A DNA stretch of 64,000 bases from Achromobacter xylosoxidans (GTDB taxonomy: Bacteria > Pseudomonadota > Gammaproteobacteria > Burkholderiales > Burkholderiaceae_B), in NCBI RefSeq assembly GCF_014490035.1, contig NZ_CP061008.1, positions 6,572,001 to 6,636,000 of the forward strand, read 5' to 3'. Of the stretch, positions 54,825 through 61,864 are shown piece after piece. Under the pieces are notes generated by a model that was not told the origin of the DNA, did no database searches, and was given only the letters and a program-made list of their open reading frames with translations. Position 1 is the stretch's first letter, and the number at the start of each line of letters is the position of its first letter. The position numbers were made by a program, and so were the translations under genes.

Positions 54825-55310
54825 CTAGCCCACTTCCTTGTTCTGCTTGATATCCCAGGCCACCAGGCTTTCCGCGCCCTTGCCGCCCTTGTCGGTCTGC
54901 TCCCAGTACTGCTGCTTGACCTTGGCCGCCTGGAACGCGAAGTTCACCACCACGCCTTCGGCGCTGCGGTCCCCGGATATCTGCACCGACGACACCAGCA
55001 CGTCTTCCAGCGTGATCTTGGAGTATTCGATCTGCTCGCCGCCCGCCTTGCACATGGACAGCTCGATCTTGCTGAGGTGCTTGCCGCTGGCGCAGTGCTT
55101 CATCACGGCCGGCGCGGCCTTGTCGATGCGGGCCACTACGTGCAGGTCGTTGAAGCTGGCCTTGCCCGCGCCCAGGCCGCCGCCGCTGGCCAGGTTGCCT
55201 GGCTGGGTGGCGCCCCATGAGAAGGACACGATATCGGTCCAGTCCTTGTGGTTGGCGTCCTTGGATTCACCGTTGGCGCCATCGATCTTCATGAACATAT
55301 CCACTGCCAC
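54825..55310 (-). CDS. hcp: T6SS inner tube protein Hcp
   Basis: A 161-residue Hcp. MAVDMFMKIDGANGESKDAN and WTDIVSFSWGATQPGN are typical; VSSVQISGDRSAEGVVVNFA and KVKQQYWEQTDKGGKG follow in the beta-barrel. Hcp hexamers stack as the tube expelled through the sheath and are secreted. AGGAG precedes the start. It lies 53 bp after tssC, so its mRNA could start at an internal promoter or be processed for the higher expression Hcp needs; no motif proves this. Confidence 0.96.
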   Translation of the reverse strand: MAVDMFMKIDGANGESKDANHKDWTDIVSFSWGATQPGNLASGGGLGAGKASFNDLHVVARIDKAAPAVMKHCASGKHLSKIELSMCKAGGEQIEYSKITLEDVLVSSVQISGDRSAEGVVVNFAFQAAKVKQQYWEQTDKGGKGAESLVAWDIKQNKEVG

Positions 55311-55363
55311 ATCTGTCTCCTGGAGTTATGGGGCACGGTTGCGCCCCGACTTGTCAGCGCCAC

Positions 55364-56866
55364 TCAGCCTTCGTTCTGTTTGAGCGAAGGCAGCTTGGAA
55401 ACCAATCGCAGCGACACCGTCAGCCCTTCCAGCTGATAGTGCGGCCGCAGGAAAAACTTGGCGGAGTAATAGCCCGGGTTGTCCTCGATCTCCTGCACCT
55501 GCACCTCGGCTGCGGCCAGCGGCTTGCGCGCCTTGGTTTCCTGCGAGGAGTTCACGGGATCGCCATCCACGTAATTCATGATCCAGTCGTTCAGCCAGCG
55601 CTCCATGTCGTCGCGTTCGCGGAACGAGCCGATCTTGTCGCGCACGATGCACTTCAGGTAATGCGCAAAGCGGCAGCACGCGAAGAGATACGGCAGGCGC
55701 GCGGCCAGCTTGGCATTGGCCGAGGCGTCGGCCTCGTAGTAGTCGTGCGGCTTTTGCAGCGACTGCGCGCCGATGAAGGCGGCGAAGTCGGAGTTCTTCC
55801 GATGCACCAGCGGCATGAAGCCGTTCTTGGCCAGTTCGGCCTCGCGCCGGTCGCTGATGGCGATCTCGGTCGGGCACTTCAGGTCCACGCCGCCGTCATC
55901 GGTGGGAAAGCTGTGGCATGGCAGGTTTTCCACCGCGCCGCCCGACTCCACGCCGCGGATGGAGGTGCACCAGCCGTACAGCTTGAACGAGCGGTTCACG
56001 TTGGCCGCCATCGCATAGGCGGAATTGGTCCAGGTGTAGCGGTCGTGATTCGCGCCGTCGGTGTCTTCCTCGAAGTCGAATTCGTCGACGGGGTTGGTGC
56101 GCGCGCCGTACGGCAGCCGCGCCAGGAAGCGCGGCATCGCCAGCCCGATGTAGCGCGAGTCCTCGGATTCGCGCAGGCTGCGCCATGCGGCGTATTCCGT
56201 GTTGGTGAAGATCTTGGTCAGGTCGCGCGGGTTGGCCAGTTCCTGCCACGAATCCATCTGCATTACGTTGGGCGAAGCGCCCGCAATGAAAGGGCAATGC
56301 GCGGCGGACGAGATCTTGGCGATCTCGCCCAGCAGTTCCACGTCGGGCGGGCTGTGGTCGAAGTAGTAGTCGCCGACCAGGCAGCCGATGGGTTCGCCGC
56401 CGAACTGGCCGTACTCTTCCTCGTACACGCGCTTGAAGATGGGGCTCTGGTCCCAGCCCACGCCCTTGTGCCGCTTGAGCGTGCGGCCCAGCTCCGACTT
56501 GGACAGGCACATCACGCGGATCTTCAGAAGTTCATCGGTCTCGGTGTTGGTGACCAGGTAATGCAGGCCGCGCCACGCGCCCTCCAGCTGCTGGAAGTCG
56601 GGGTGGTGCATCACGCGGTTGATCTGTTCCGACATCTTGCGGTCGATCTCGGCGATGATGGCCTGGATGGTGCGGTAGGCGTCCGACGACAGGCCGACGC
56701 CGCTGTTCTCCAGCGCCTGGTGCGCCAGCGTGCGCACGGCATGCTCCACCGCCTCCTGCGCCTGCTCGGTCTTGGGCTTGAATTCCTTCTTCAGCAGGGC
56801 GGAAAGATCGTCCGCCTGCAGGGTCTCGACAGCGCGCGCGTCGGCGCGTTTGGCCACTGCGGTCAT
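55364..56866 (-). CDS. tssC: T6SS sheath large subunit TssC (VipB)
   Basis: A 500-residue sheath protein. GGAG precedes the start MTAVAKRADARAVETLQ; an upstream in-frame start at 56926 overlaps tssB and is rejected. Seen are HHPDFQQLEGAWRGLHYLVT, CLVGDYYFDHSPPDVELLGE, FIAGASPNVMQMDSWQELAN and the C-terminal DNPGYYSAKFFLRPHYQLEG, all TssC marks. With TssB it forms the contractile sheath around Hcp. It lies 31 bp after tssB. Confidence 0.96.
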   Translation of the reverse strand: MTAVAKRADARAVETLQADDLSALLKKEFKPKTEQAQEAVEHAVRTLAHQALENSGVGLSSDAYRTIQAIIAEIDRKMSEQINRVMHHPDFQQLEGAWRGLHYLVTNTETDELLKIRVMCLSKSELGRTLKRHKGVGWDQSPIFKRVYEEEYGQFGGEPIGCLVGDYYFDHSPPDVELLGEIAKISSAAHCPFIAGASPNVMQMDSWQELANPRDLTKIFTNTEYAAWRSLRESEDSRYIGLAMPRFLARLPYGARTNPVDEFDFEEDTDGANHDRYTWTNSAYAMAANVNRSFKLYGWCTSIRGVESGGAVENLPCHSFPTDDGGVDLKCPTEIAISDRREAELAKNGFMPLVHRKNSDFAAFIGAQSLQKPHDYYEADASANAKLAARLPYLFACCRFAHYLKCIVRDKIGSFRERDDMERWLNDWIMNYVDGDPVNSSQETKARKPLAAAEVQVQEIEDNPGYYSAKFFLRPHYQLEGLTVSLRLVSKLPSLKQNEG

Positions 56867-56897
56867 GGCATTCTCCGAAAAGCGATTCAAGCGGAAA

Positions 56898-57449
56898 TCA
56901 GGCGGCCGGATCCTGCGCGGGGGCATCGGATGCGCGCGGATCCTCCTGCGGCTTAGGCGCGGCCGCCAGCGCGTTCATCAGCGCCGGATTCTTGAGCACG
57001 CTGCCGATCAGTTCCTCGGCGCCGGTCTTGCCGTCCATGTACGTCAACAGGTTCGCCAGCTGGGTGCGCGCGCTCAGCAGTTCATTCAGCGCGCCAACTT
57101 TGCGGGCTACGGTGGCCGGCGAAAAGTCGTCGATGCTCTCGAACGTGACGTCCACGTTCAGGTTGCCTTCGCCCGTCAGCGTGTTGGGTACCTGGAACGC
57201 CACGCGCGGCTGGATGGAGCGCATGCGTTCATCGAAGTTGTCGATGTCGATGTCGAGGAACTTGCGCTCGCCCACTTCCGGCTGCGGCGTTTCGGACTTG
57301 CCGGCCAGGTCCGCCAGCACGCCCATCACGAACGGCAACTGGATCTTGCGTTCCGCGCCGTAGATCTCCACGTCGTACTCGATCTGCACCCGCGGCGCGC
57401 GGTTTCTTGCAATGAACTTCTGGCCGCTTCCCTTCAGGCTGGTCGCCAT
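56898..57449 (-). CDS. tssB: T6SS sheath small subunit TssB (VipA)
   Basis: A 183-residue protein: SGQKFIARNRAPRVQIEYDV, LPFVMGVLADLAGKSE, FLDIDIDNFDERMRSIQPRV and LNVDVTFESIDDFSPATVAR are typical of TssB/VipA. It pairs with TssC; the N-terminal region is where TagJ/ClpV act in related systems. The Pro/Ala/Asp-rich last 25 residues are variable. It follows tssA by 39 bp. Confidence 0.96.
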   Translation of the reverse strand: MATSLKGSGQKFIARNRAPRVQIEYDVEIYGAERKIQLPFVMGVLADLAGKSETPQPEVGERKFLDIDIDNFDERMRSIQPRVAFQVPNTLTGEGNLNVDVTFESIDDFSPATVARKVGALNELLSARTQLANLLTYMDGKTGAEELIGSVLKNPALMNALAAAPKPQEDPRASDAPAQDPAA

Positions 57450-57488
57450 GATGTCGTCTCCTCTTGTTGGTGCGGCGGCTGGCCCGCC

Positions 57489-58541
57489 TTACGGTTCCTG
57501 CCGGTTTGCTTCGGACCGCGGCAGCCATGCCTCGAACTGCTCCAGCCCCTGGGGCGCCAGATTCCTGATGATGTCGTGAAAGCTCATCGGGATGAGCTGC
57601 TGGGCCCGGCGGATGAGGTAGGGCGCGGGATGGCCGGGCTCGTTGGCCTCGAAGTAGGCGCAGACCTTGGACAGCATCGCCACGGCCTCGTCGCGCGATT
57701 GGATGGGCATGTCCCGCCAGCGCGGCGCGCCCTCGGCGGCGGCGGCAAGCGGCATGGCGGCGATGTCGCCGGCGGCCGGCGCATCGTCCGCGGGCATCGC
57801 GGCCGGCGGCGCGGGTTGAACGTCCCGCATTGCGTCCAGCACCAGGTCCAGGGTGCGGAGAATGGCGGCGTAATCGGGCGCCCAGGCGGCGCCCAGCTTG
57901 TCCGCCACGAGTTTCTGCATGCGCCGCAGCGCCTGGGCGGCCGACTGCAGCGCGTGCGCCTCGGCATTGCCCTGCGCCCAGGCCTGGCGCAAGCGCTCAA
58001 CCAGGCGCGGCCGTCCGCCAGGATAGGCGTCCGCGTCCTGGCGGCTGCCATCGAGCAGCGCCTCGGTATCACGCAAGCTCAGTTGCCCGTGCACGCCGCT
58101 GACCAGGCTGGCCGAGCGCACGCTGCGCGCACAGCCCTGCATGTCGCCAAAGGCCGCCAGCGCATTCATGCGGGGCATGGGATCGTTTTCGCCGACGCTG
58201 TCGAGCCGCGGATGCACCGGCTCCCAATAGCGTTCCAGCGTATCGACGGCCAGCGCCAGGCCGTCGCTATAGCCGGGCAGGCCGCGGATCTCGGTCCAGG
58301 CAGAGGTCAACAGGCCGATGATGCGCAGGTCGCGGGTGCGCTCCAGCAGTGCGCGCGCCAGGCGTTCGACCTCGCGCCAGTCGGGCGGCTGCGCAGCAAT
58401 GATGGTCGAGCCGAACTGCTGTTCGTCGCGACCCGCCGCGGCTTGCTGCAGTTGCAGGAAGTCGGCGTCGTATTCGAGGTCTTCCCCGCAGGGCAGACGT
58501 GAATCGAGTGTATTGAGGATGTCGGCGAATTCCATAGTCAT
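57489..58541 (-). CDS. tssA: T6SS protein TssA
   Basis: A 350-residue protein and the first gene of the large T6SS operon. The N-terminal ImpA domain is clear: PCGEDLEYDADFLQLQQAAA, DWREVERLARALLERTRDLR, GLPGYSDGLALAVDTLERYW and VHPRLDSVGENDPMPRMNAL. The C-terminal part ends in MSFHDIIRNLAPQGLEQFEA, typical of the short TssA group. TssA organises the baseplate and sheath growth. MEFADILN (58535) is a near alternative start. It faces the vgrG gene across a 521-bp region. Confidence 0.95.
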   Translation of the reverse strand: MTMEFADILNTLDSRLPCGEDLEYDADFLQLQQAAAGRDEQQFGSTIIAAQPPDWREVERLARALLERTRDLRIIGLLTSAWTEIRGLPGYSDGLALAVDTLERYWEPVHPRLDSVGENDPMPRMNALAAFGDMQGCARSVRSASLVSGVHGQLSLRDTEALLDGSRQDADAYPGGRPRLVERLRQAWAQGNAEAHALQSAAQALRRMQKLVADKLGAAWAPDYAAILRTLDLVLDAMRDVQPAPPAAMPADDAPAAGDIAAMPLAAAAEGAPRWRDMPIQSRDEAVAMLSKVCAYFEANEPGHPAPYLIRRAQQLIPMSFHDIIRNLAPQGLEQFEAWLPRSEANRQEP

Positions 58542-59062
58542 CAGTTAAATGCCTGCTGGGATGCTGCCTGGATACAACCACTACGCTCCGCGCTGCTTCA
58601 CGGAAGGGTGAATTCTAGGCATCTCTTTCCGCATGCAACGGCAACCTAACAACTACAGATTTTTCTTACAGATAACTAACACCCGAGTAAATAATTGAAC
58701 ACTTCTCTCCCTGCTGCATTGATTTTTAGACACAGACCTTACGGAATCCAGCCCGGCGCGGAAGGACTGTTACCGAAGCGTAAAAAACACAAAAGCATGT
58801 GAGAGCGCTTCTCGGGCGCTTTCGCCCCTGCCTACAATCGGCGCTCACGCTGGCGGCAAGACCGGCGCGCATCAGATCCAGAGACAGATTTCCCCGGCGC
58901 AGACCCGTTCGTGACGAGCCCTGCCCGCCCTTTGCAAGCGGCCCCATCGCGTGGCCGGACATCCCATTGCAGTCATCGCGACGCGCTTCACGCGCGGCCG
59001 CGAAGAAATCGAAAGCAGCACACGCAGCAACAGGCGAAGCATTCTCATAAGGAGACGGTGAG
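58542..59062. other. Divergent promoter region between tssA and vgrG
   Basis: 521 bases with no convincing gene. The part from 58610 to 58740 is markedly AT-richer than its surroundings and is the best place for the tssA promoter. A GGGCG-CTTT-CGCCC hairpin lies at 58814-58827, and AAGGAG about 10 bases before vgrG is a good ribosome binding site. I found no sigma-54 GG-N10-GC element; the closest, near 58618, has 11 bases. Confidence 0.6.
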
Positions 59063-61450
59063 ATGGACCGCAACGTGCCCAGCGAACGTGTCGTCAAGGC
59101 GCATACGCCCCTGCCGCCGGAACAACTGAAGTTCCGCGCCATGCACGGCGCCGAGAGCCTTTCGCAGCTGTACGAGCTGGAGATCGAACTGGTCTCGGAA
59201 TCCTATTCGCTGGACATGAAGTCGCTGCTGGGCAAGCCGCTGACGCTGGAGATCGAAACCGGGTCCGCCGCGCCGCGCTATCTCAGCGGACACATCACGC
59301 GTTGCGCGTTGGTAGGTCGCGAGAACAACACCTCGCGCTACACCATCTACCGCGCCACGGTGCGGCCGTGGCTCTGGTACCTGACCCAGACCTCGGACAA
59401 CAAGATATTCCAGAACAAGAGCGTGCCCGACGTCATCCGGGAAGTGCTGAAGGACTACGACTATCCCATCGAGTTCAAGCTGGTGGACAGCTACCGCAAT
59501 TGGGAATACTGCGTCCAGTATCAGGAAACCGACTACGCCTTCATCAGCCGCCTGATGGAGCACGAGGGCATCTACTTCTGGTTCAAGCACGACAAGGGCA
59601 AGCACACCCTGGTCCTCACCGACGACATCACGCAGCACGAGCCCGTCTCCGGCTACGAGCAGATTCCCTATTACGGGCCGGACCGCATCACCATCCCCCG
59701 CGAAGACCATGTCTACAAATGGGAAGTGGCCGAACAGATCACGCCCGGCGCCTTTGCCACCACGGACTATCACCCGCTCACGCCCGCCGCCAGCCTGGAA
59801 GCCCGCCGCAACAACCCCGGCGCCCACGATCACGGCGATCTGGAAATGTACGAATGGCAAGGCGGCTACACCAACCCCGATGACGCGGAACACTACACCC
59901 GCGTGCGGCTTGAAGACCTGCAATGCCGAAAGGAGCAGAGCGCAGGCGGCTCCAACGCCCGCGGGCTGGCCACGGGCCATCTCTTCACGCTGCGCAATCA
60001 TCCGCGCCAGGCCGAGAACCGCGAGTACCTCGTCGTCAGCACCTACTACCGGATCCGTGAAACAGGCTATGCCAGCGGCCAGCCCGATCCCGGCGACTTC
60101 GACCTGGAATTCGTCGTGCTGCCGTCCAGCACCCAGTTCCGCGCGCCGCGCGTGACTCCCGTCCCTCGCACCCATGGCCCACAGACCGCCACGGTAGTGG
60201 GCAAGGAAGGAGAGGAAATCTGGACGGACAAGATGGGCCGCATCAAGGTGCAGTTCCATTGGGACCGCTACGGCAAGAAGGACGAGAACAGCTCGTGCTG
60301 GGTGCGCGTGTCCAGCCCCTGGGCCGGCGGCGGCTTTGGCGGGATCCAGCTGCCGCGCGTGCGCGATGAAGTGATCGTCGACTTCATCGGCGGCCAGCCC
60401 GACCGCCCCATCGTGATCGGCCGCGTCTTCAACGCCAACAATCTGCCGCCCTGGGACCTGCCGGACAATGCCACGCAAAGCGGCTTTCTCAGCCGCTCCA
60501 AGAGCGGCACGCCCGCGACTGCGAACGCGCTCATGTTCGAGGACAAGAGCGGCAGCGAACGCATCTGGCTGCACGCGGAACGCGAACTGTGCACCGAAGT
60601 GGAGGCCAACGAGTTCCACTCGACCGACGAGAACCGCACCACCACCATCGGCGACAACGACACCACCAAGATCGGCGGCAACCGCGACATCAAGGTCACC
60701 GGCACCGACAAGCTGCACATCGAAAAGACGCGCGACGTGTTCGTGAAGGGACACGAGGAATACACCGTCAAGGCATCGCGCACGGTCAACGTGAAAGACG
60801 GCCTGATGGACGAGAAATTCGACAACGGCCTGAAGACGACGGTCGCGGCCAAGGGCGAGGAACGCGAGATCACGGGACTCTTCAAGGAAACCTTGAAGAA
60901 TGGCGAGCAGGTCTACGTGAACGAAGGCGACTCGCTCCATCACGTCAAGACCGGCGCGCTCACCGAGAAGGCCAAGGGCAAGGTCGAGGTGCTTTCCACC
61001 GACGCGAACATGGACGTCAAGGCCAAGACCGCGATGCACGTGGAGTCCGAAACGTCCACCATGGATCTCAAAGCCAAGGGCAAGATAGACATGGAGTCGA
61101 CAGGATCCACCGTGCTGGTCAAGGCCGATGGCAACATCACTTTAAAAACGCCCGCCGACGTCGTCATGGACGCCGCCAACGTCAAGGATCTTTCCAAGAA
61201 GAGCTGGCTGCAGGCCACGCCCTTCTCCATCGGCCTGGCGGTGGCCAAGGCGGAATTCGGCATGCATCGCATGGCGCTGTTCCGCACGACGGTCATGCTG
61301 AATACATCGTTCACCAACTATGCCATCGTCAGCAGTATCGGACAGGTAGTGTCCTACCGCACCACCGGCTCGAGTTACGCCTACGATGGTGTCAAGGCTG
61401 AACAGGTCCCGCTGCGCGCGTCGATGGCCGGCCTCTGGAGCATCATCTAA
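59063..61450 (+). CDS. vgrG: T6SS spike protein VgrG (TssI)
   Basis: A 795-residue spike protein. Residues 20-380 match the gp27-like base (LKFRAMHGAESLSQLYELEI; QYQETDYAFISRLMEHEGIY). The OB-fold (about 385-470) includes GRIKVQFHWDRYGKKDENS and SSPWAGGGFGGIQLPRVRDE. The gp5-like needle (about 530-690) is made of short repeats such as TTTIGDNDTTKIGGNRDIKV. After residue 715 an extension of about 80 residues is hydrophobic in places (LQATPFSIGLAVAKAEFGMH; TNYAIVSSIGQVVSYRT) and does not look like a known DUF2345 or enzymatic domain; it may bind cargo or an adaptor. Two genes follow on the same strand. Confidence 0.94.
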   Translation: MDRNVPSERVVKAHTPLPPEQLKFRAMHGAESLSQLYELEIELVSESYSLDMKSLLGKPLTLEIETGSAAPRYLSGHITRCALVGRENNTSRYTIYRATVRPWLWYLTQTSDNKIFQNKSVPDVIREVLKDYDYPIEFKLVDSYRNWEYCVQYQETDYAFISRLMEHEGIYFWFKHDKGKHTLVLTDDITQHEPVSGYEQIPYYGPDRITIPREDHVYKWEVAEQITPGAFATTDYHPLTPAASLEARRNNPGAHDHGDLEMYEWQGGYTNPDDAEHYTRVRLEDLQCRKEQSAGGSNARGLATGHLFTLRNHPRQAENREYLVVSTYYRIRETGYASGQPDPGDFDLEFVVLPSSTQFRAPRVTPVPRTHGPQTATVVGKEGEEIWTDKMGRIKVQFHWDRYGKKDENSSCWVRVSSPWAGGGFGGIQLPRVRDEVIVDFIGGQPDRPIVIGRVFNANNLPPWDLPDNATQSGFLSRSKSGTPATANALMFEDKSGSERIWLHAERELCTEVEANEFHSTDENRTTTIGDNDTTKIGGNRDIKVTGTDKLHIEKTRDVFVKGHEEYTVKASRTVNVKDGLMDEKFDNGLKTTVAAKGEEREITGLFKETLKNGEQVYVNEGDSLHHVKTGALTEKAKGKVEVLSTDANMDVKAKTAMHVESETSTMDLKAKGKIDMESTGSTVLVKADGNITLKTPADVVMDAANVKDLSKKSWLQATPFSIGLAVAKAEFGMHRMALFRTTVMLNTSFTNYAIVSSIGQVVSYRTTGSSYAYDGVKAEQVPLRASMAGLWSII

Positions 61451-61457
61451 GGCCGCC

Positions 61458-61862
61458 ATGTCCGACTTCATCGATGCATGGCCCGGCTGGGCCAAGTGGG
61501 TGTGGCTGGGCCTCTTGCTGTCCCTGGCGCAAGCGGCATACATGCTGTGGCGCGAGCGCCAACGCCGCGCGGCGGGACGCAAGCAAGTGCGGCGGCAGGA
61601 CGGCTTGCGCGCCAGCGGACTGCCTGGCACCGCGCGGGTGACTGCGGCGCGCGACACGCGCCGCCGCATCGGCGACACCTTGTATTTCATCATCGAACTG
61701 GACCTGGAGGTCGCCGCCACCAGCGCCACGCCCGCCCTGTCGCGCACGCTCAGCGTGCCGCTGTCGCCCCTGCACCTGGCCGATTTCAGCGCTGGCAAGA
61801 CCATACAGGTGCGGGTCGATCCCGCGACCCGGGAGGTTGTCGTGGACCAGGCCACCGGATAG
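61458..61862 (+). CDS. Small membrane protein between vgrG and DUF2169 gene
   Basis: A 134-residue protein. Start ATG 61458 lies 7 bp after the vgrG stop; an earlier in-frame reading overlaps vgrG. One membrane helix (WAKWVWLGLLLSLAQAAYML), a basic stretch (RERQRRAAGRKQVRRQDGLR), then a small beta-rich domain (GTARVTAARDTRRRIGDTLY to IQVRVDPATREVVV) similar in outline to the DUF3592 group. It starts and ends tightly against its neighbours (2 bp before the next gene), so it belongs to the VgrG module. It could act as an immunity or accessory protein, but no family assignment is made. Confidence 0.7.
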   Translation: MSDFIDAWPGWAKWVWLGLLLSLAQAAYMLWRERQRRAAGRKQVRRQDGLRASGLPGTARVTAARDTRRRIGDTLYFIIELDLEVAATSATPALSRTLSVPLSPLHLADFSAGKTIQVRVDPATREVVVDQATG

Positions 61863-61864
61863 CC

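Noticed and set aside
58612..58636. Possible sigma-54 promoter for the T6SS
   Set aside because: The GG and GC elements are 11 bases apart instead of 10 and flanking bases do not match.
58799..59050. An 83-codon open frame just before vgrG
   Set aside because: Arg/Pro/Ala-rich with no ribosome binding site and no resemblance to a known protein; more likely a promoter region.
59045..61039. A 664-residue open frame antisense to vgrG
   Set aside because: It is the mirror frame of a clearly conserved gene in GC-rich DNA, has biased composition (His/Ala/Val/Gly-rich) and no recognisable motif.
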